Assembly: GCF_002008345.1 (NCBI RefSeq)
Contig: NZ_MRAE01000019.1
Location: 1 to 58,299 of the forward strand
Reading direction: 5' to 3'
DNA length: 58,299 bases
Source: Clostridium tepidum
GTDB lineage: Bacteria > Bacillota > Clostridia > Clostridiales > Clostridiaceae
Shown: positions 36,109 to 45,163 of the stretch, piece after piece
Numbering within the stretch: position 1 is the stretch's first letter
Layout of the letters: each line of letters begins with the position of its first letter
Position numbers and translations under genes: made by a program
Notes under the pieces: generated by a model
Database searches by the model: none
What the model saw: only the letters and a program-made list of their open reading frames with translations
What the model was told of the DNA's origin: nothing

Positions 36109-36425
36109 TAGTATCTATCCTTTCTTAAGCTTATAATATATGGATATTAGTTTTTGTAATTAATAAAGAAATATTCTAATATTTAATAATAGTAATTTTT
36201 TAGTGGAATAATGAGTTTAAAAATTTTTAATTAAGATAATATAAAATATTTCCAAATTTTAAAAGTTGAATTTAACTAAAAAGAAAGAGATATGTCCTAT
36301 TTCTAAGATTTAATATAGTTAAAAAGTATGAATTATACCCTATTTTTAAAGAATAATTCTATTAAAATATGATATAATCGTTAAATGAATAATTAAAATG
36401 AATAAATTATAGTGATGGTGAGAAA
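36109..36425. other. AT-rich region upstream of topB
   Basis: About 320 bases, between the diverging remnant and topB. It contains a TATGATATAATCG sequence near 36368-36380 that may be the topB -10 region. Nothing else recognised. Confidence 0.4.
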
Positions 36426-38288
36426 ATGAGCAAATTATTATTAGCAGAAAAGCCCTCTGTAGCTAGAAATATAGGAGAGGCATTAGGGTGTAAAACTAAG
36501 AAAAATGGATATTTAGAAGGTAATGGATATATAGTTACCTGGGCCTTTGGTCATTTATTAACTTTATATGATTGTAAGGATTACGATTCTAAATTAGCCC
36601 TTTGGAGTTTTGAAAATTTTCCATATATACCTAAAGAGTTTAAATATAAAATAAAAAATGATAGTAAAAATAGAAATGTAGTAGATGAAGGTGCAAAAAA
36701 ACAACTTCAAATAATAAAAGAACTTATAAATAAAAAGGAAGTAGAAGAAATAATATCTGCTACTGACTATGATAGAGAAGGAGAGCTTATAGCTCTTTTA
36801 ATATTTAATTATTTAAAAGTGGATAAACCAATATATAGAATATTAATAAATGAATGGACTCCCACAGAAATAAAAAAAGGACTTAAAAATTTAAAAAAAA
36901 ATGAAGAAATGATAAATTTACAAAATGCGGGAATAAGTAGACAATTAGCAGATTGGGTTATAGGTATAAATTTCACATCTGTAGCTACAATGAAATATAC
37001 AAGAGGCAAAGGAAATCTTCTTAATATAGGTAGAGTGTTAATGCCAACTCTAAAAATTATATATGATAGGGAAATGGAAATTAAAAGATTTAGGGCAGAA
37101 GAGTTTTATGAGTTGGAAGCTACTTTTAAAAATGAAAAAGGAGAGTATAAAGGAAAATTTTTTTATGGAAAAAAAGAAAAATTTCCAAATAAAAAAATTA
37201 TAGAAAGACTTAAAGAAGAAATAAAAAATAAAAATGGATTAGTAACTGAGAAAATTATAGAAATTAAAAAAGAGAATCCTCCAAGTTTATTTAATTTAAG
37301 TAATCTCCAAGGATACATAACAAGTAAATTTAAGGGGTTTACAGCAGATAAGGTTTTGAAAGTAGCTCAAAGTCTTTATGAAAAAAAATATATAACCTAT
37401 CCTAGAACAGAAAGTACAGCTTTAGAAGAAAGTATTAAAGATAAAGCAAAAAAAGTATTAGAGATTTTAAAAAATGATTTACCTTTTAAAGATGAAATAA
37501 TTTTTAATACTTCAAAAAAAGTATTTAATAATGCTAAAGTAGAAAGCCATAGCGCTATAATGCCGACTTATATAATACCTAAAAATTTAACTCCAGATGA
37601 AAGAGTGGTATATGATGCAGTTAAAAATAGGTTTATATCTCAATTTATGAAAGAAGCGCAATATGAAAATACTGAAATAATAACAAGTGTTCCAGGTGAA
37701 AACTATGAAAGATTATTTAAAACAAAAGGAAAAATACTTAAAGTAAAAGGATGGTTAAAATTATATAAGGATAAGAAGAAAGATGAGCTTTTACCACCTA
37801 TAGAAAAAGATGATGAAGTAGAAATGAAAAATATAAAAATAATATCTAAAAAAACTAAACCACCTGCTCATCATACAGAAAAAACTTTATTAAAAGCTAT
37901 GGAAACCTGCGGGAAAAATACAAAACAAAATGAGGATAATGAGGAAGAAGAAAATATACTATATGGATATTCTATAGGTACAGCAGCTACTAGAGCAGAA
38001 ACTATAAATAAGTTAAAGTATGCAGGTTACATAATACCTAAGGGAAAATCTTTATTAATAACAGAGAAGGGGAGTAAATTAATAGAAACATTTCCTATAA
38101 GGGAACTTTTGGATACTGATTATACAGGAAAGTTAGAAAAAAAATTATATGATATGGAAAAAGGGAACTTTAAAAAAGAAGAGTTTTTAAAGGAAATATT
38201 CGATTTCACTGTAAATGGAGTAAATAAAATAAAAAATATAAGATCTAAAGTAATTTGTGACACAAGAATTAAAAAAGATGAAAAATAA
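36426..38288 (+). CDS. topB: DNA topoisomerase III (type IA)
   Basis: Decatenating type IA topoisomerase, 620 residues. The N-terminal TOPRIM domain has LLLAEKPSVARNIGEALG and the acidic ATDYDREGELIA triad; AGISRQLADWVIGINFT is the next family block. The active-site tyrosine is Y325 in YITYPRTESTAL. The C-terminal part retains GTAATRAETINKLKYAGYI and ends in TGKLEKKLYDMEKG without a zinc-finger tail, so it is somewhat short. A GGTGAG site precedes the ATG. A second topB may exist elsewhere, as in many clostridia. Confidence 0.94.
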   Translation: MSKLLLAEKPSVARNIGEALGCKTKKNGYLEGNGYIVTWAFGHLLTLYDCKDYDSKLALWSFENFPYIPKEFKYKIKNDSKNRNVVDEGAKKQLQIIKELINKKEVEEIISATDYDREGELIALLIFNYLKVDKPIYRILINEWTPTEIKKGLKNLKKNEEMINLQNAGISRQLADWVIGINFTSVATMKYTRGKGNLLNIGRVLMPTLKIIYDREMEIKRFRAEEFYELEATFKNEKGEYKGKFFYGKKEKFPNKKIIERLKEEIKNKNGLVTEKIIEIKKENPPSLFNLSNLQGYITSKFKGFTADKVLKVAQSLYEKKYITYPRTESTALEESIKDKAKKVLEILKNDLPFKDEIIFNTSKKVFNNAKVESHSAIMPTYIIPKNLTPDERVVYDAVKNRFISQFMKEAQYENTEIITSVPGENYERLFKTKGKILKVKGWLKLYKDKKKDELLPPIEKDDEVEMKNIKIISKKTKPPAHHTEKTLLKAMETCGKNTKQNEDNEEEENILYGYSIGTAATRAETINKLKYAGYIIPKGKSLLITEKGSKLIETFPIRELLDTDYTGKLEKKLYDMEKGNFKKEEFLKEIFDFTVNGVNKIKNIRSKVICDTRIKKDEK

Positions 38289-38411
38289 TTTAAAAACAAA
38301 AATTAATAAATTTATTTAGTATATGATTATTTAATTTTATGTTTTAAATTTTAAAAGGTAAATTGAATTAATGGAGATTTTAGTATCTTTCTAGTGAAAT
38401 GGAGGAGTTAA

Positions 38412-40322
38412 ATGTTGGAGGATATATTTTTAAATAATGTGAAAAAATATGAAAAAAACATTAAAAATTATAGCAATATTTATAGCATAGTGGGTACTGC
38501 AAGACTAATAGCTATAATAAGTCTTATATATTTTATTTATAAAGCTTCAAACTCAAGTACTTACAGTAAATATTTATGCTTATCTATTTTAATAACATGT
38601 ATATTTATAGTATTGATAATAAAGCATAGTAATATAAAAAATAAACTTAAATTTTCTAAAGAAATGATAAATATAAATAAAAGATACATAGATAGAATCA
38701 ATGGAAAATGGATAGAATTTCAGGATCAAGGAAATGAGTTTATTTCAAAAGACCATCCTTATTCGGGGGATTTGGATATAGTAGGTAAAGAATCTCTTTT
38801 TCAACTTATAAATACAACTAATACTAAAGAAGGTAGAGATAACTTAGCAAAATTATTATTGGAGACAAATAAAGATAATAATGAAATAATTTTAAATCAA
38901 AGTGCTGCAAAGGAATTAGGTGAAAAATTAAATTTTTGTCAAATCCTAGAATATACAACAGGAAAATATAAAGATAAACTTAAAAGTACAGAAAAACTTA
39001 TTGAATATATAAATGAAAATAATGTTTTAATAAAAAATAAAATAATAAAAAAAATATTATATATAATGCCATTAATTACAGTACCTATATTTTTAGCTAT
39101 AATCATATTAAAGTTCAAAAATTTATATATCTTATTAGGAGTTTTAGGCATTATACAATGCTTAGTTTGGATGATAAAAGCTCTAAAAATTAATAACATT
39201 CTAAAATCTATAGATAAACTTAAATATAATTTTCAAACTTATAGCAAAGTTTTAAAGCTAATAGAGAAAGAAGACGTAAAATGTGAAAAGTTAAATAATA
39301 TAAAAAAAATACTTTTTAATGATAAAGAAAGTTCTATTAAAGCTATAAAGGAATTAAATGTAATTTCGGAAAAGGTTAATTTAAGATATGGTGGTAATGG
39401 AGTTTTATACATAGTCTTAAATGTGCTTTTTCTTTGGGATTACCAATGTGTTTTTTCTTTAGAAAATTGGAAATTAAAGTATGGAAATAAAATAAAAGGA
39501 TGGTTAAATGCTATAGGAGAAGTAGAAAGTCTTGCAAGTTTAGCTGTTTTAACTCATATAAATGATAAAATTTCTTTTCCTAATATATATGATTATAAAA
39601 AAATAAATTTAAATAAAGATATTCAATTTAATAGTTTATCAGATAATAAAAAATATAATTTTCAAAAAAATTTTTATGAAAATTTAAAATCAGAATATAA
39701 TGGAGATTTAAAGATTGAATGTAAAAATATAGGTCATCCTTTAATTAATAGGGATGACAGAGTATGTAATGACTTAAAAATGAAAAATAATATTATTCTT
39801 ATAACAGGATCCAATATGTCGGGGAAAACAACTTTTTTAAGAACATTAGGAATTAATTTAGTTTTAGCTTATAGTGGGGCACCAGTATGTGCAGAAGAAA
39901 TGAGTGTTTCTATTATGGATATATACACTTCTATGAGAATAACGGACGATTTAAAGGGAGGTATATCTACATTTTATAGAGAACTTATAAAAATTAAAAA
40001 CATAATTAGTTATTCTAAAAACAAAAAGCCTATGATTTTCTTAATAGATGAAATATTTAGGGGAACAAATTCTAAAGATAGATATATAGGAGCTAAGAAT
40101 GTACTTTTAAACCTAAACAAACCTTGGATAATAGGTGGATTAACTACTCATGATTTAGAACTTTGTGCTTTAGATAAGGACGAGAGAATAAAAAATTATC
40201 ATTTTTCAGAGTATTATAAGAATAATGAAATATATTTTGATTATAAAATAAAGAATGGACAATCCAAAACAACTAATGCTAAGTATCTTATGAATATGGT
40301 AGGTATAGAAATATTAGAATAA
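38412..40322 (+). CDS. Membrane-associated MutS-like ATPase
   Basis: 636 residues. N-terminal hydrophobic segments (about 27-45, 52-76) and another pair around 215-255 suggest membrane anchoring. The middle has a MutS core-like region (YSGDLDIVGKESLFQLINTTNT). The C-terminal ATPase has Walker A TGSNMSGKTTFLRT, ITDDLKGGISTFYREL, Walker B MIFLIDEIFRGTNSKDR and TTHDLEL. The mismatch-recognition domain I of MutS is missing, so it is not a repair MutS; this membrane MutS-like group has no settled function. Strong GGAGG site. Confidence 0.88.
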   Translation: MLEDIFLNNVKKYEKNIKNYSNIYSIVGTARLIAIISLIYFIYKASNSSTYSKYLCLSILITCIFIVLIIKHSNIKNKLKFSKEMININKRYIDRINGKWIEFQDQGNEFISKDHPYSGDLDIVGKESLFQLINTTNTKEGRDNLAKLLLETNKDNNEIILNQSAAKELGEKLNFCQILEYTTGKYKDKLKSTEKLIEYINENNVLIKNKIIKKILYIMPLITVPIFLAIIILKFKNLYILLGVLGIIQCLVWMIKALKINNILKSIDKLKYNFQTYSKVLKLIEKEDVKCEKLNNIKKILFNDKESSIKAIKELNVISEKVNLRYGGNGVLYIVLNVLFLWDYQCVFSLENWKLKYGNKIKGWLNAIGEVESLASLAVLTHINDKISFPNIYDYKKINLNKDIQFNSLSDNKKYNFQKNFYENLKSEYNGDLKIECKNIGHPLINRDDRVCNDLKMKNNIILITGSNMSGKTTFLRTLGINLVLAYSGAPVCAEEMSVSIMDIYTSMRITDDLKGGISTFYRELIKIKNIISYSKNKKPMIFLIDEIFRGTNSKDRYIGAKNVLLNLNKPWIIGGLTTHDLELCALDKDERIKNYHFSEYYKNNEIYFDYKIKNGQSKTTNAKYLMNMVGIEILE

Positions 40323-40640
40323 TAGGAGAAAGTATTTAAAACACATTAGATTATATCAGTGTACAAATAATAAATTTTATAACAATTTTAAACCTTATAT
40401 TATACGAGGCTGTTACATTAAGAATAAATTTTACAATATAATATGTTAATTTTAAATTTGTAAAATGTATTATATTGTATATAAATTTCTTAATGCAATA
40501 GCCTCTTTGTAATTAGAATTAAATATAATCTTTAATTTTTATGTATATTAAATTTAAAATATAGCTTATAGGTGTCATAATGTTAGTAATATAGAATATA
40601 TATTTTTAATATACAAATTAAAAACTAAAGGGGGATAAAA
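40323..40640. other. Intergenic region containing a 100-nt hairpin
   Basis: 318 bases without a gene between the MutS-like and aldo/keto reductase genes. Most is taken up by the inverted repeat at 40406-40505 listed separately; the remainder is AT-rich and presumably carries the promoter for the next gene. Confidence 0.5.
40406..40505. repeat. 100-nt inverted repeat (possible miniature element or strong terminator)
   Basis: Outer arms GAGGCTGTTACATTAAGAA (40406-40424) and TTCTTAATGCAATAGCCTC (40487-40505) pair with two mismatches. The middle continues as TACAATATAATA / TATTATATTGTA and closes on TTTTA/TAAAA. Trailing T residues (TTTG) are few. No flanking target duplication was evident. Confidence 0.78.
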
Positions 40641-41777
40641 ATGTTATATAGAAAATTCGGAAAAACTGATGAAGAGGTATCTATATTGGGATTCGGATGT
40701 ATGAGACTTCCAATATTAAATAATGATTCATCTAAAATTGATGAAAAAAAAGCTATAAAGCAAATAAGATATGCCATTGACAATGGAGTAAATTATATAG
40801 ATACAGCTTATCCATATCATGAAGGGGCTAGTGAACTTATAGTAGGAAAAGCTCTTAAAGATGGTTATAGAGAAAGAGTAAAATTGGCTACTAAACTTCC
40901 TTCTTGGCTCATAAAAAATAGAGAAGATATGGATAGATACTTAGATAAACAGTTAAAGAAATTACAAACAGATCATATAGATTTTTATTTATTACATGCC
41001 TTAAATAAAGCAGATTGGGAAGTTTTGAAAAATAATAGGGTATTTGATTTTTTAGATAAGGCTATAAAAGATGGAAAAATAAAATATGCAGGTTTTTCAT
41101 TCCATGATGAATTATCTTTGTTTAAAGAAATAACAAATGCTTACAATTGGAGTTTTTGTCAAATTCAATATAATTTTATAGATGAAAATTATCAAGCAGG
41201 TATTAAAGGTCTAAAATATGCTTCACAAAAAGGTATGGCAGTTGTAATAATGGAACCTTTAAGAGGTGGAAATTTAGCCAGAATAGTTCCAGAGGACATC
41301 AAGAAAATATGGAATAAAGCTCCTATTAAGAGAAGCCCTGCCCAGTGGGGATTTAGATTTTTATGGAATTATCCAGAAGTAACTGTGGTTTTAAGTGGCA
41401 TGGAAAAAATGGATCATATAAAAGAAAATATAAAAGAAGCCAATATTGGATATGCAAACTCATTAACGAAAAAAGAACTTGAATTAATTAATGAGGTCAA
41501 ACAAATATATTTAGATAGAATAAAAGTTGATTGTACAAATTGTAGATATTGTATGCCATGTCCTTTTGGTGTAAATATACCTAAAAATTTTAAATATTTA
41601 AATATGTCTTCACTTTACAAAGATATAAAGGGAGAAAAGAGAAAATATTTAATATATTTAACTAAAAAAGAAAAAGCTTCAAATTGTAAGAAATGTGGAA
41701 AATGTGAAGAAGCGTGTCCTCAAAATATTAAAATAAGAAATATGTTAGAAGAAGTAGTTAAAATATTTGAACCTTAA
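40641..41777 (+). CDS. Aldo/keto reductase with C-terminal ferredoxin clusters
   Basis: 378 residues. The N-terminal TIM-barrel aldo/keto reductase shows the tetrad in GVNYIDTAYPYHEGASE (Asp, Tyr), KLATKLPSW (Lys) and DFYLLHALNK (His). The C-terminus carries two iron-sulfur motifs, CTNCRYCMPCPFGVNIPKNF and CKKCGKCEEACPQNI, typical of the anaerobe-specific 4Fe-4S aldo/keto reductase group. It would act in the cytoplasm with ferredoxin or NAD(P)H; substrate unknown. AAAGGGGG site; monocistronic. Confidence 0.92.
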   Translation: MLYRKFGKTDEEVSILGFGCMRLPILNNDSSKIDEKKAIKQIRYAIDNGVNYIDTAYPYHEGASELIVGKALKDGYRERVKLATKLPSWLIKNREDMDRYLDKQLKKLQTDHIDFYLLHALNKADWEVLKNNRVFDFLDKAIKDGKIKYAGFSFHDELSLFKEITNAYNWSFCQIQYNFIDENYQAGIKGLKYASQKGMAVVIMEPLRGGNLARIVPEDIKKIWNKAPIKRSPAQWGFRFLWNYPEVTVVLSGMEKMDHIKENIKEANIGYANSLTKKELELINEVKQIYLDRIKVDCTNCRYCMPCPFGVNIPKNFKYLNMSSLYKDIKGEKRKYLIYLTKKEKASNCKKCGKCEEACPQNIKIRNMLEEVVKIFEP

Positions 41778-42097
41778 GCAATTGTTTTTTATTTATCAAA
41801 GGTTATTTTAGTTTTTTAGGAATATTTTTTTAAAATATTTATATCTTTAAATTTTATTATATTTTGTATTTAAACATAATATTATTTAAACTAATTCTTA
41901 AATTACATAGAAAATAGTTGGATATAATAAATATTAAAATATAAAGTTAAGTGAAAATAGGGAAACTGTACCCTCTGGGGAAGAACAGTATTATTTATTT
42001 TTATCTTAGAGGATACAGTTTTTTTAATTTATATATATTTTAAGCCAAATATATTTACATATAATATTTTTAATAATTTCTATCTTGTTTAATAAAA
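41778..42097. other. Convergent intergenic region between the aldo/keto reductase and ldh
   Basis: 320 bases without a gene, AT-rich apart from the 41963-42025 hairpin. The distance (about 190 nt) between the aldo/keto reductase stop and that hairpin is unusually long for a simple terminator. TATAAT occurs near 41923. Confidence 0.45.
41963..42025 (+). terminator. Strong plus-strand terminator-like hairpin
   Basis: AAACTGTACCCTCT (41963-41976) pairs with AGAGGATACAGTTT (42008-42021), 14 bp with one mismatch, and ends in seven T (42019-42025). The loop contains GGGGAAGAACAG. On the minus strand the T run is absent, so it fits plus-strand transcripts best. Confidence 0.8.
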
Positions 42098-43054
42098 TTA
42101 TATACCAGATGCATTACTTAAAGTATTCTTTAAAGTTTCAGCAGATTCAACTAATTTATCTGCTTCTGTTTTACTTAAATCTATGCTTAAAGCTTTTTCA
42201 ACACCTGTGCCACCTACAATGCATGGAACTCCTAGATAAACATCTTTAATTCCATAGTAATTTTCTACTAAAGTAGAAACTGGTAATATAGTTTTTTCAT
42301 CTCCTAATATAGCTTTTACAATACGTGTTACTGCTAAAGCTATAGCATAGAAAGTAGCACCCTTTCTATTTATAACTTCATAAGCTGCATTTTTTACATT
42401 TTCATAAACTTCTTTTCTAAAATTATCATCATATTCAAGATTTTCCTTAGTAGCATACTCATCAATTTTTATGTTTTGGATGTTAGTTACACTCCAAGTA
42501 GCGATTTCTGAATCACCATGTTCACCCATTATATAAGTATTTACGTTTCTTGGATCTATATTATATCTTTTTCCTATTTCATGTTTAAGTCTTGATGTAT
42601 CTAAAACTGTACCAGAACCTATAACTCTTTCCTTAGGAAAACCAGATAACTTATAAGTTACATAGCTTAATATATCTACAGGATTTGAAACTACTAATAA
42701 AATAGCATCCTTATTATATTTAACTACTTCTGGGATTATTGATTTGAATATGCTAATATTTTTATTTATTAGTTGAAGTCTTGTTTCTCCTGGTTTTTGA
42801 GCAGCACCAGCAGTAATTACAACAATATCTGAACCTTCAGTATCTTTATAATCTCCACTTAATATATTTACAGGTTTTACAAAATCTGCTCCGTGAGCTA
42901 AATCCATAGCTTCTCCTTCAGTTTTGGATTTGTTAACGTCTACTAATACTATCTCAGTAGCAACTCCTGATAACATTAGTGAATAAGCAGTGGTTGCACC
43001 TACTGAACCTGCTCCTATAACTGATATTTTAGTAGAATTTCTTTTTTTTAGCAT
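42098..43054 (-). CDS. ldh: L-lactate dehydrogenase
   Basis: Reduces pyruvate to L-lactate with NADH. The 318-residue protein shows [20 protein letters not shown] (NAD loop), [22 protein letters not shown] (substrate Arg), [32 protein letters not shown] and the catalytic His in GEHGDSE. Minus strand, with AAGGGGG ahead of ATG 43054. Upstream, a TGGTAATACCA palindrome (43118-43128) sits by the likely promoter, and a divergent GntR-family gene follows, pointing to lactate- or redox-linked control. Confidence 0.96.
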   Translation of the reverse strand: MLKKRNSTKISVIGAGSVGATTAYSLMLSGVATEIVLVDVNKSKTEGEAMDLAHGADFVKPVNILSGDYKDTEGSDIVVITAGAAQKPGETRLQLINKNISIFKSIIPEVVKYNKDAILLVVSNPVDILSYVTYKLSGFPKERVIGSGTVLDTSRLKHEIGKRYNIDPRNVNTYIMGEHGDSEIATWSVTNIQNIKIDEYATKENLEYDDNFRKEVYENVKNAAYEVINRKGATFYAIALAVTRIVKAILGDEKTILPVSTLVENYYGIKDVYLGVPCIVGGTGVEKALSIDLSKTEADKLVESAETLKNTLSNASGI

Positions 43055-43100
43055 TTTAAATTCCCCCTTAAAAATTTAAAATAATTTCACAAATAGTATG

Positions 43101-43129
43101 TTGGTATTATGGTTTAGTGGTAATACCAA
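43101..43129. promoter_or_regulatory. GntR(FCD)-type operator upstream of ldh
   Basis: TGGTAATACCA at 43118-43128 fits the TGGTnnnACCA sites used by FadR/PdhR/LldR-type regulators. It is also part of a wider inverted repeat TTGGTATTA / TAATACCAA. It lies just downstream of a probable ldh -10 on the minus strand, where a repressor would block initiation. Confidence 0.6.
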
Positions 43130-43344
43130 TTTGTATATAATTATAATAGCATATAATATTTTAGATTGCTAGCATAGTTAATTAATTAACATTATTTAGT
43201 ATTATAATAATTTAGATTTAAGTATAAAAAATAATAAATAATTTAAGTAGATTTTTTTTAATTTATATGTTTGTATATTTGTAGGTTAGTTGTAATTCTA
43301 AAGAAAACTTATTTTATACAATATTGTTAAGAAGTTGGTTGTAC

Positions 43345-43374
43345 TTGACATAAAATTGAAACTTAGAGTATAAT
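43345..43374 (+). promoter_or_regulatory. Consensus promoter for the GntR gene
   Basis: TTGACA (43345-43350) and TATAAT (43369-43374), both perfect, with an 18-bp spacer; leaves a leader of about 165 nt before the ATG at 43547. Confidence 0.82.
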
Positions 43375-43437
43375 CTTAATGAAAGTAATTGAAATTTATT
43401 TAAAATAAACATTATATTTTTGTAATATGTTATTTGT

Positions 43438-43455
43438 TTGTTAATATGTTAACGA
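43438..43455. promoter_or_regulatory. Rex-like operator in the GntR leader
   Basis: TTGTTAATATGTTAACGA matches the clostridial Rex consensus TTGTTAAnnnnTTAACAA except for one base. Rex is a NADH-sensing repressor of fermentation genes, fitting the ldh context; a half-site TTCACAA also lies near ldh (43086-43092). Confidence 0.5.
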
Positions 43456-43546
43456 ATTCAATGTGATATATTATTATTTAATTTTAATATATAATGTTTA
43501 TAAAGAAACTTATTATATTTTTACTTTTAAGAAGGGATGAATAATT

Positions 43547-44257
43547 ATGTTTAGTCCTATAAAAAACACAAGAGTTTATGAAAAGGCTATAGAACAAATT
43601 AGAGAAATGATTATTGAAGGTACTTTTAAAAAGGGAGATAAACTTCCCTCTGAGAGAGAAATGGCAGAAAGTCTGCAAATTAGTAGAACTTCTATAAGAG
43701 AGGCACTTAGGGAATTAGAAATTATGGGACTTATAGAATCAAAACAAGGTGATGGAAACTTTGTAAAAAGTAGTTTTGAAAATAACTTACTAAAACCTTT
43801 ATCTACTATATTTTTATTAAAGGAAAGTAATTCTGATGAAATATTAGAACTTAGACAGATTATTGAAAGAGGATCTGTTGCATTAGCAGCTGAAAGAATA
43901 ACTGATGAAGAATTGAAAGATATGGAGCTTCTTTTTGAGAATTCCCTAAAATTAAATTCAAAAGATCAATTAGTAGATGTAGATATAAATTTCCATTATA
44001 AAATAGCTCAAGCTTCTAAAAATTTTCTTATATTAAGTATTTTAAATGCTATATCATTTTTAATTGAAGCTTTTATTAAAGATATAAGAAAAAATGTAAT
44101 AACTAAAAAAGAAAACACTGATATGCTTATAAAGCAACATAGAGATATTTTATCAGCCTTAAAAAATCATGATCCAATAGCTGCTGAAAAGGCTATGTTA
44201 TGCCATTTACAATATGTTAACAATCAAATGAAAAAAGAAATACAGATAAGCAATTAA
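43547..44257 (+). CDS. GntR-family regulator with FCD domain (LldR/LutR-like)
   Basis: 236 residues. The N-terminal winged helix (about 9-75) reads IREMIIEGTFKKGDKLPSERE followed by LQISRTSIREALRELEIMGLIESKQGDGNFV. The C-terminal FCD ligand domain (about 98-225) has LELRQIIERGSVALAAERI and metal-binding histidines in FHYKIAQAS and CHLQYV-type segments. FCD members often sense lactate, glycolate or fatty acids. Its position opposite ldh and the TGGTAATACCA site suggest it controls ldh. Two hairpins follow the stop. Confidence 0.9.
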   Translation: MFSPIKNTRVYEKAIEQIREMIIEGTFKKGDKLPSEREMAESLQISRTSIREALRELEIMGLIESKQGDGNFVKSSFENNLLKPLSTIFLLKESNSDEILELRQIIERGSVALAAERITDEELKDMELLFENSLKLNSKDQLVDVDINFHYKIAQASKNFLILSILNAISFLIEAFIKDIRKNVITKKENTDMLIKQHRDILSALKNHDPIAAEKAMLCHLQYVNNQMKKEIQISN

Positions 44258-44259
44258 AT

Positions 44260-44277
44260 ACTATACGTTGTATAGTG
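44260..44277 (+). terminator. Short hairpin after the GntR gene
   Basis: ACTATACgttGTATAGT, a perfect 7-bp stem with a 3-nt loop, directly after the stop; followed by GCTTTTGCATTTT. A stronger hairpin comes at 44382. Confidence 0.6.
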
Positions 44278-44381
44278 CTTTTGCATTTTAAAAAGCATTA
44301 AAAACAGATAGCAGATAGATAGTATAAATTCATAGCATTAAAAATTGATTAATGTATCAAATAAAAAATATTTTATAGTAA

Positions 44382-44422
44382 AAAGAACTTTAATATATAG
44401 TTAAAATTAAAGTTCTTTTTTT
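44382..44422. terminator. Bidirectional terminator between the GntR gene and the C_GCAxxG_C_C gene
   Basis: Perfect 13-bp stem AAAGAACTTTAAT (44382-44394) / ATTAAAGTTCTTT (44406-44418) followed by TTTT, with A residues before it on the plus strand that give T on the minus strand. Serves both convergent genes. Confidence 0.9.
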
Positions 44423-44438
44423 ATTGAATTATATATTT

Positions 44439-44927
44439 TTATTTTACTTTAATATGTTCATCTTTAATAAGTTCATTTGCAACCCATCTTGCAACTTTTC
44501 CTGTAATTGTTATACAGTGATTTTTTCTTTCAGGACTTTTAAAATTATCTCCAGCCCATTCTTTTGTTATTACTCTACAGCAAGTTGATTTATATTCATT
44601 TTTTATATAATCATGAAGTTCACTAGATTTTTCAAACATTTTTTCATTCATGGCTTCGCCCTCAACTCTACCATATACCATGCCTAGAGCCATTTGTCCA
44701 CCAGAAACAGCACCGCAAAGACAGCCTGATTTACCTAATCCTATAGGAAATCCACTAGCTAGCTTAACTACCTTTTCATCATAAGGTTTTCCTAATACTT
44801 CATTTATTGTTTGTACAACTGCTTCACTACAAAAAAAAGTACCACTTCTAAAATAATCTTCTGCTTGAGCTTGTACTTTATCAAGAAGTTCTTCTTTTGT
44901 AAATTCTTTTGTGTTAATTAAATCCAT
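44439..44927 (-). CDS. C_GCAxxG_C_C family redox/metal protein
   Basis: 162-residue protein with the cysteine pattern that names the family: FCSEAVVQ, GCLCGAVSGGQMALGMVYG, STCCRVI and a final Cys in KNHCITITG. These cysteines probably bind a metal or iron-sulfur cluster; the biochemical role is unknown, though the family is common in anaerobes near transport and redox genes. Minus strand, with AGGAGG 8 nt before the ATG. It is divergent from the TDT transporter gene. Confidence 0.9.
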   Translation of the reverse strand: MDLINTKEFTKEELLDKVQAQAEDYFRSGTFFCSEAVVQTINEVLGKPYDEKVVKLASGFPIGLGKSGCLCGAVSGGQMALGMVYGRVEGEAMNEKMFEKSSELHDYIKNEYKSTCCRVITKEWAGDNFKSPERKNHCITITGKVARWVANELIKDEHIKVK

Positions 44928-45163
44928 GACATAAACCTCCTACATACATATAAAAATTTATAAAAGTTAAATACATAATTTTTATTATAAGTTATTTATT
45001 TTAAACTTACCAATAAATAAAAATTATAATTAAATATTTAACTATAAAAAAAATAAATAATTAAAGAATCATAATTAGTGCTATGATATACTTTTACTTG
45101 CATTTAACAAATTTATAAAAAGTATAAAATATAAAGTATAAAATATAAGGAGGAGAATCGTAA

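Larger units (their letters stand above)
43055..43546. other. Divergent regulatory region between ldh and the GntR gene
   Basis: 492 bases without a gene. It holds the FadR-type palindrome at 43118-43128, a larger TTGGTATTA/TAATACCAA pair (43101-43109, 43121-43129), a minus-strand TATAAT near 43142-43147, the GntR promoter at 43345-43374 and a Rex-like site at 43438-43455. Confidence 0.65.
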
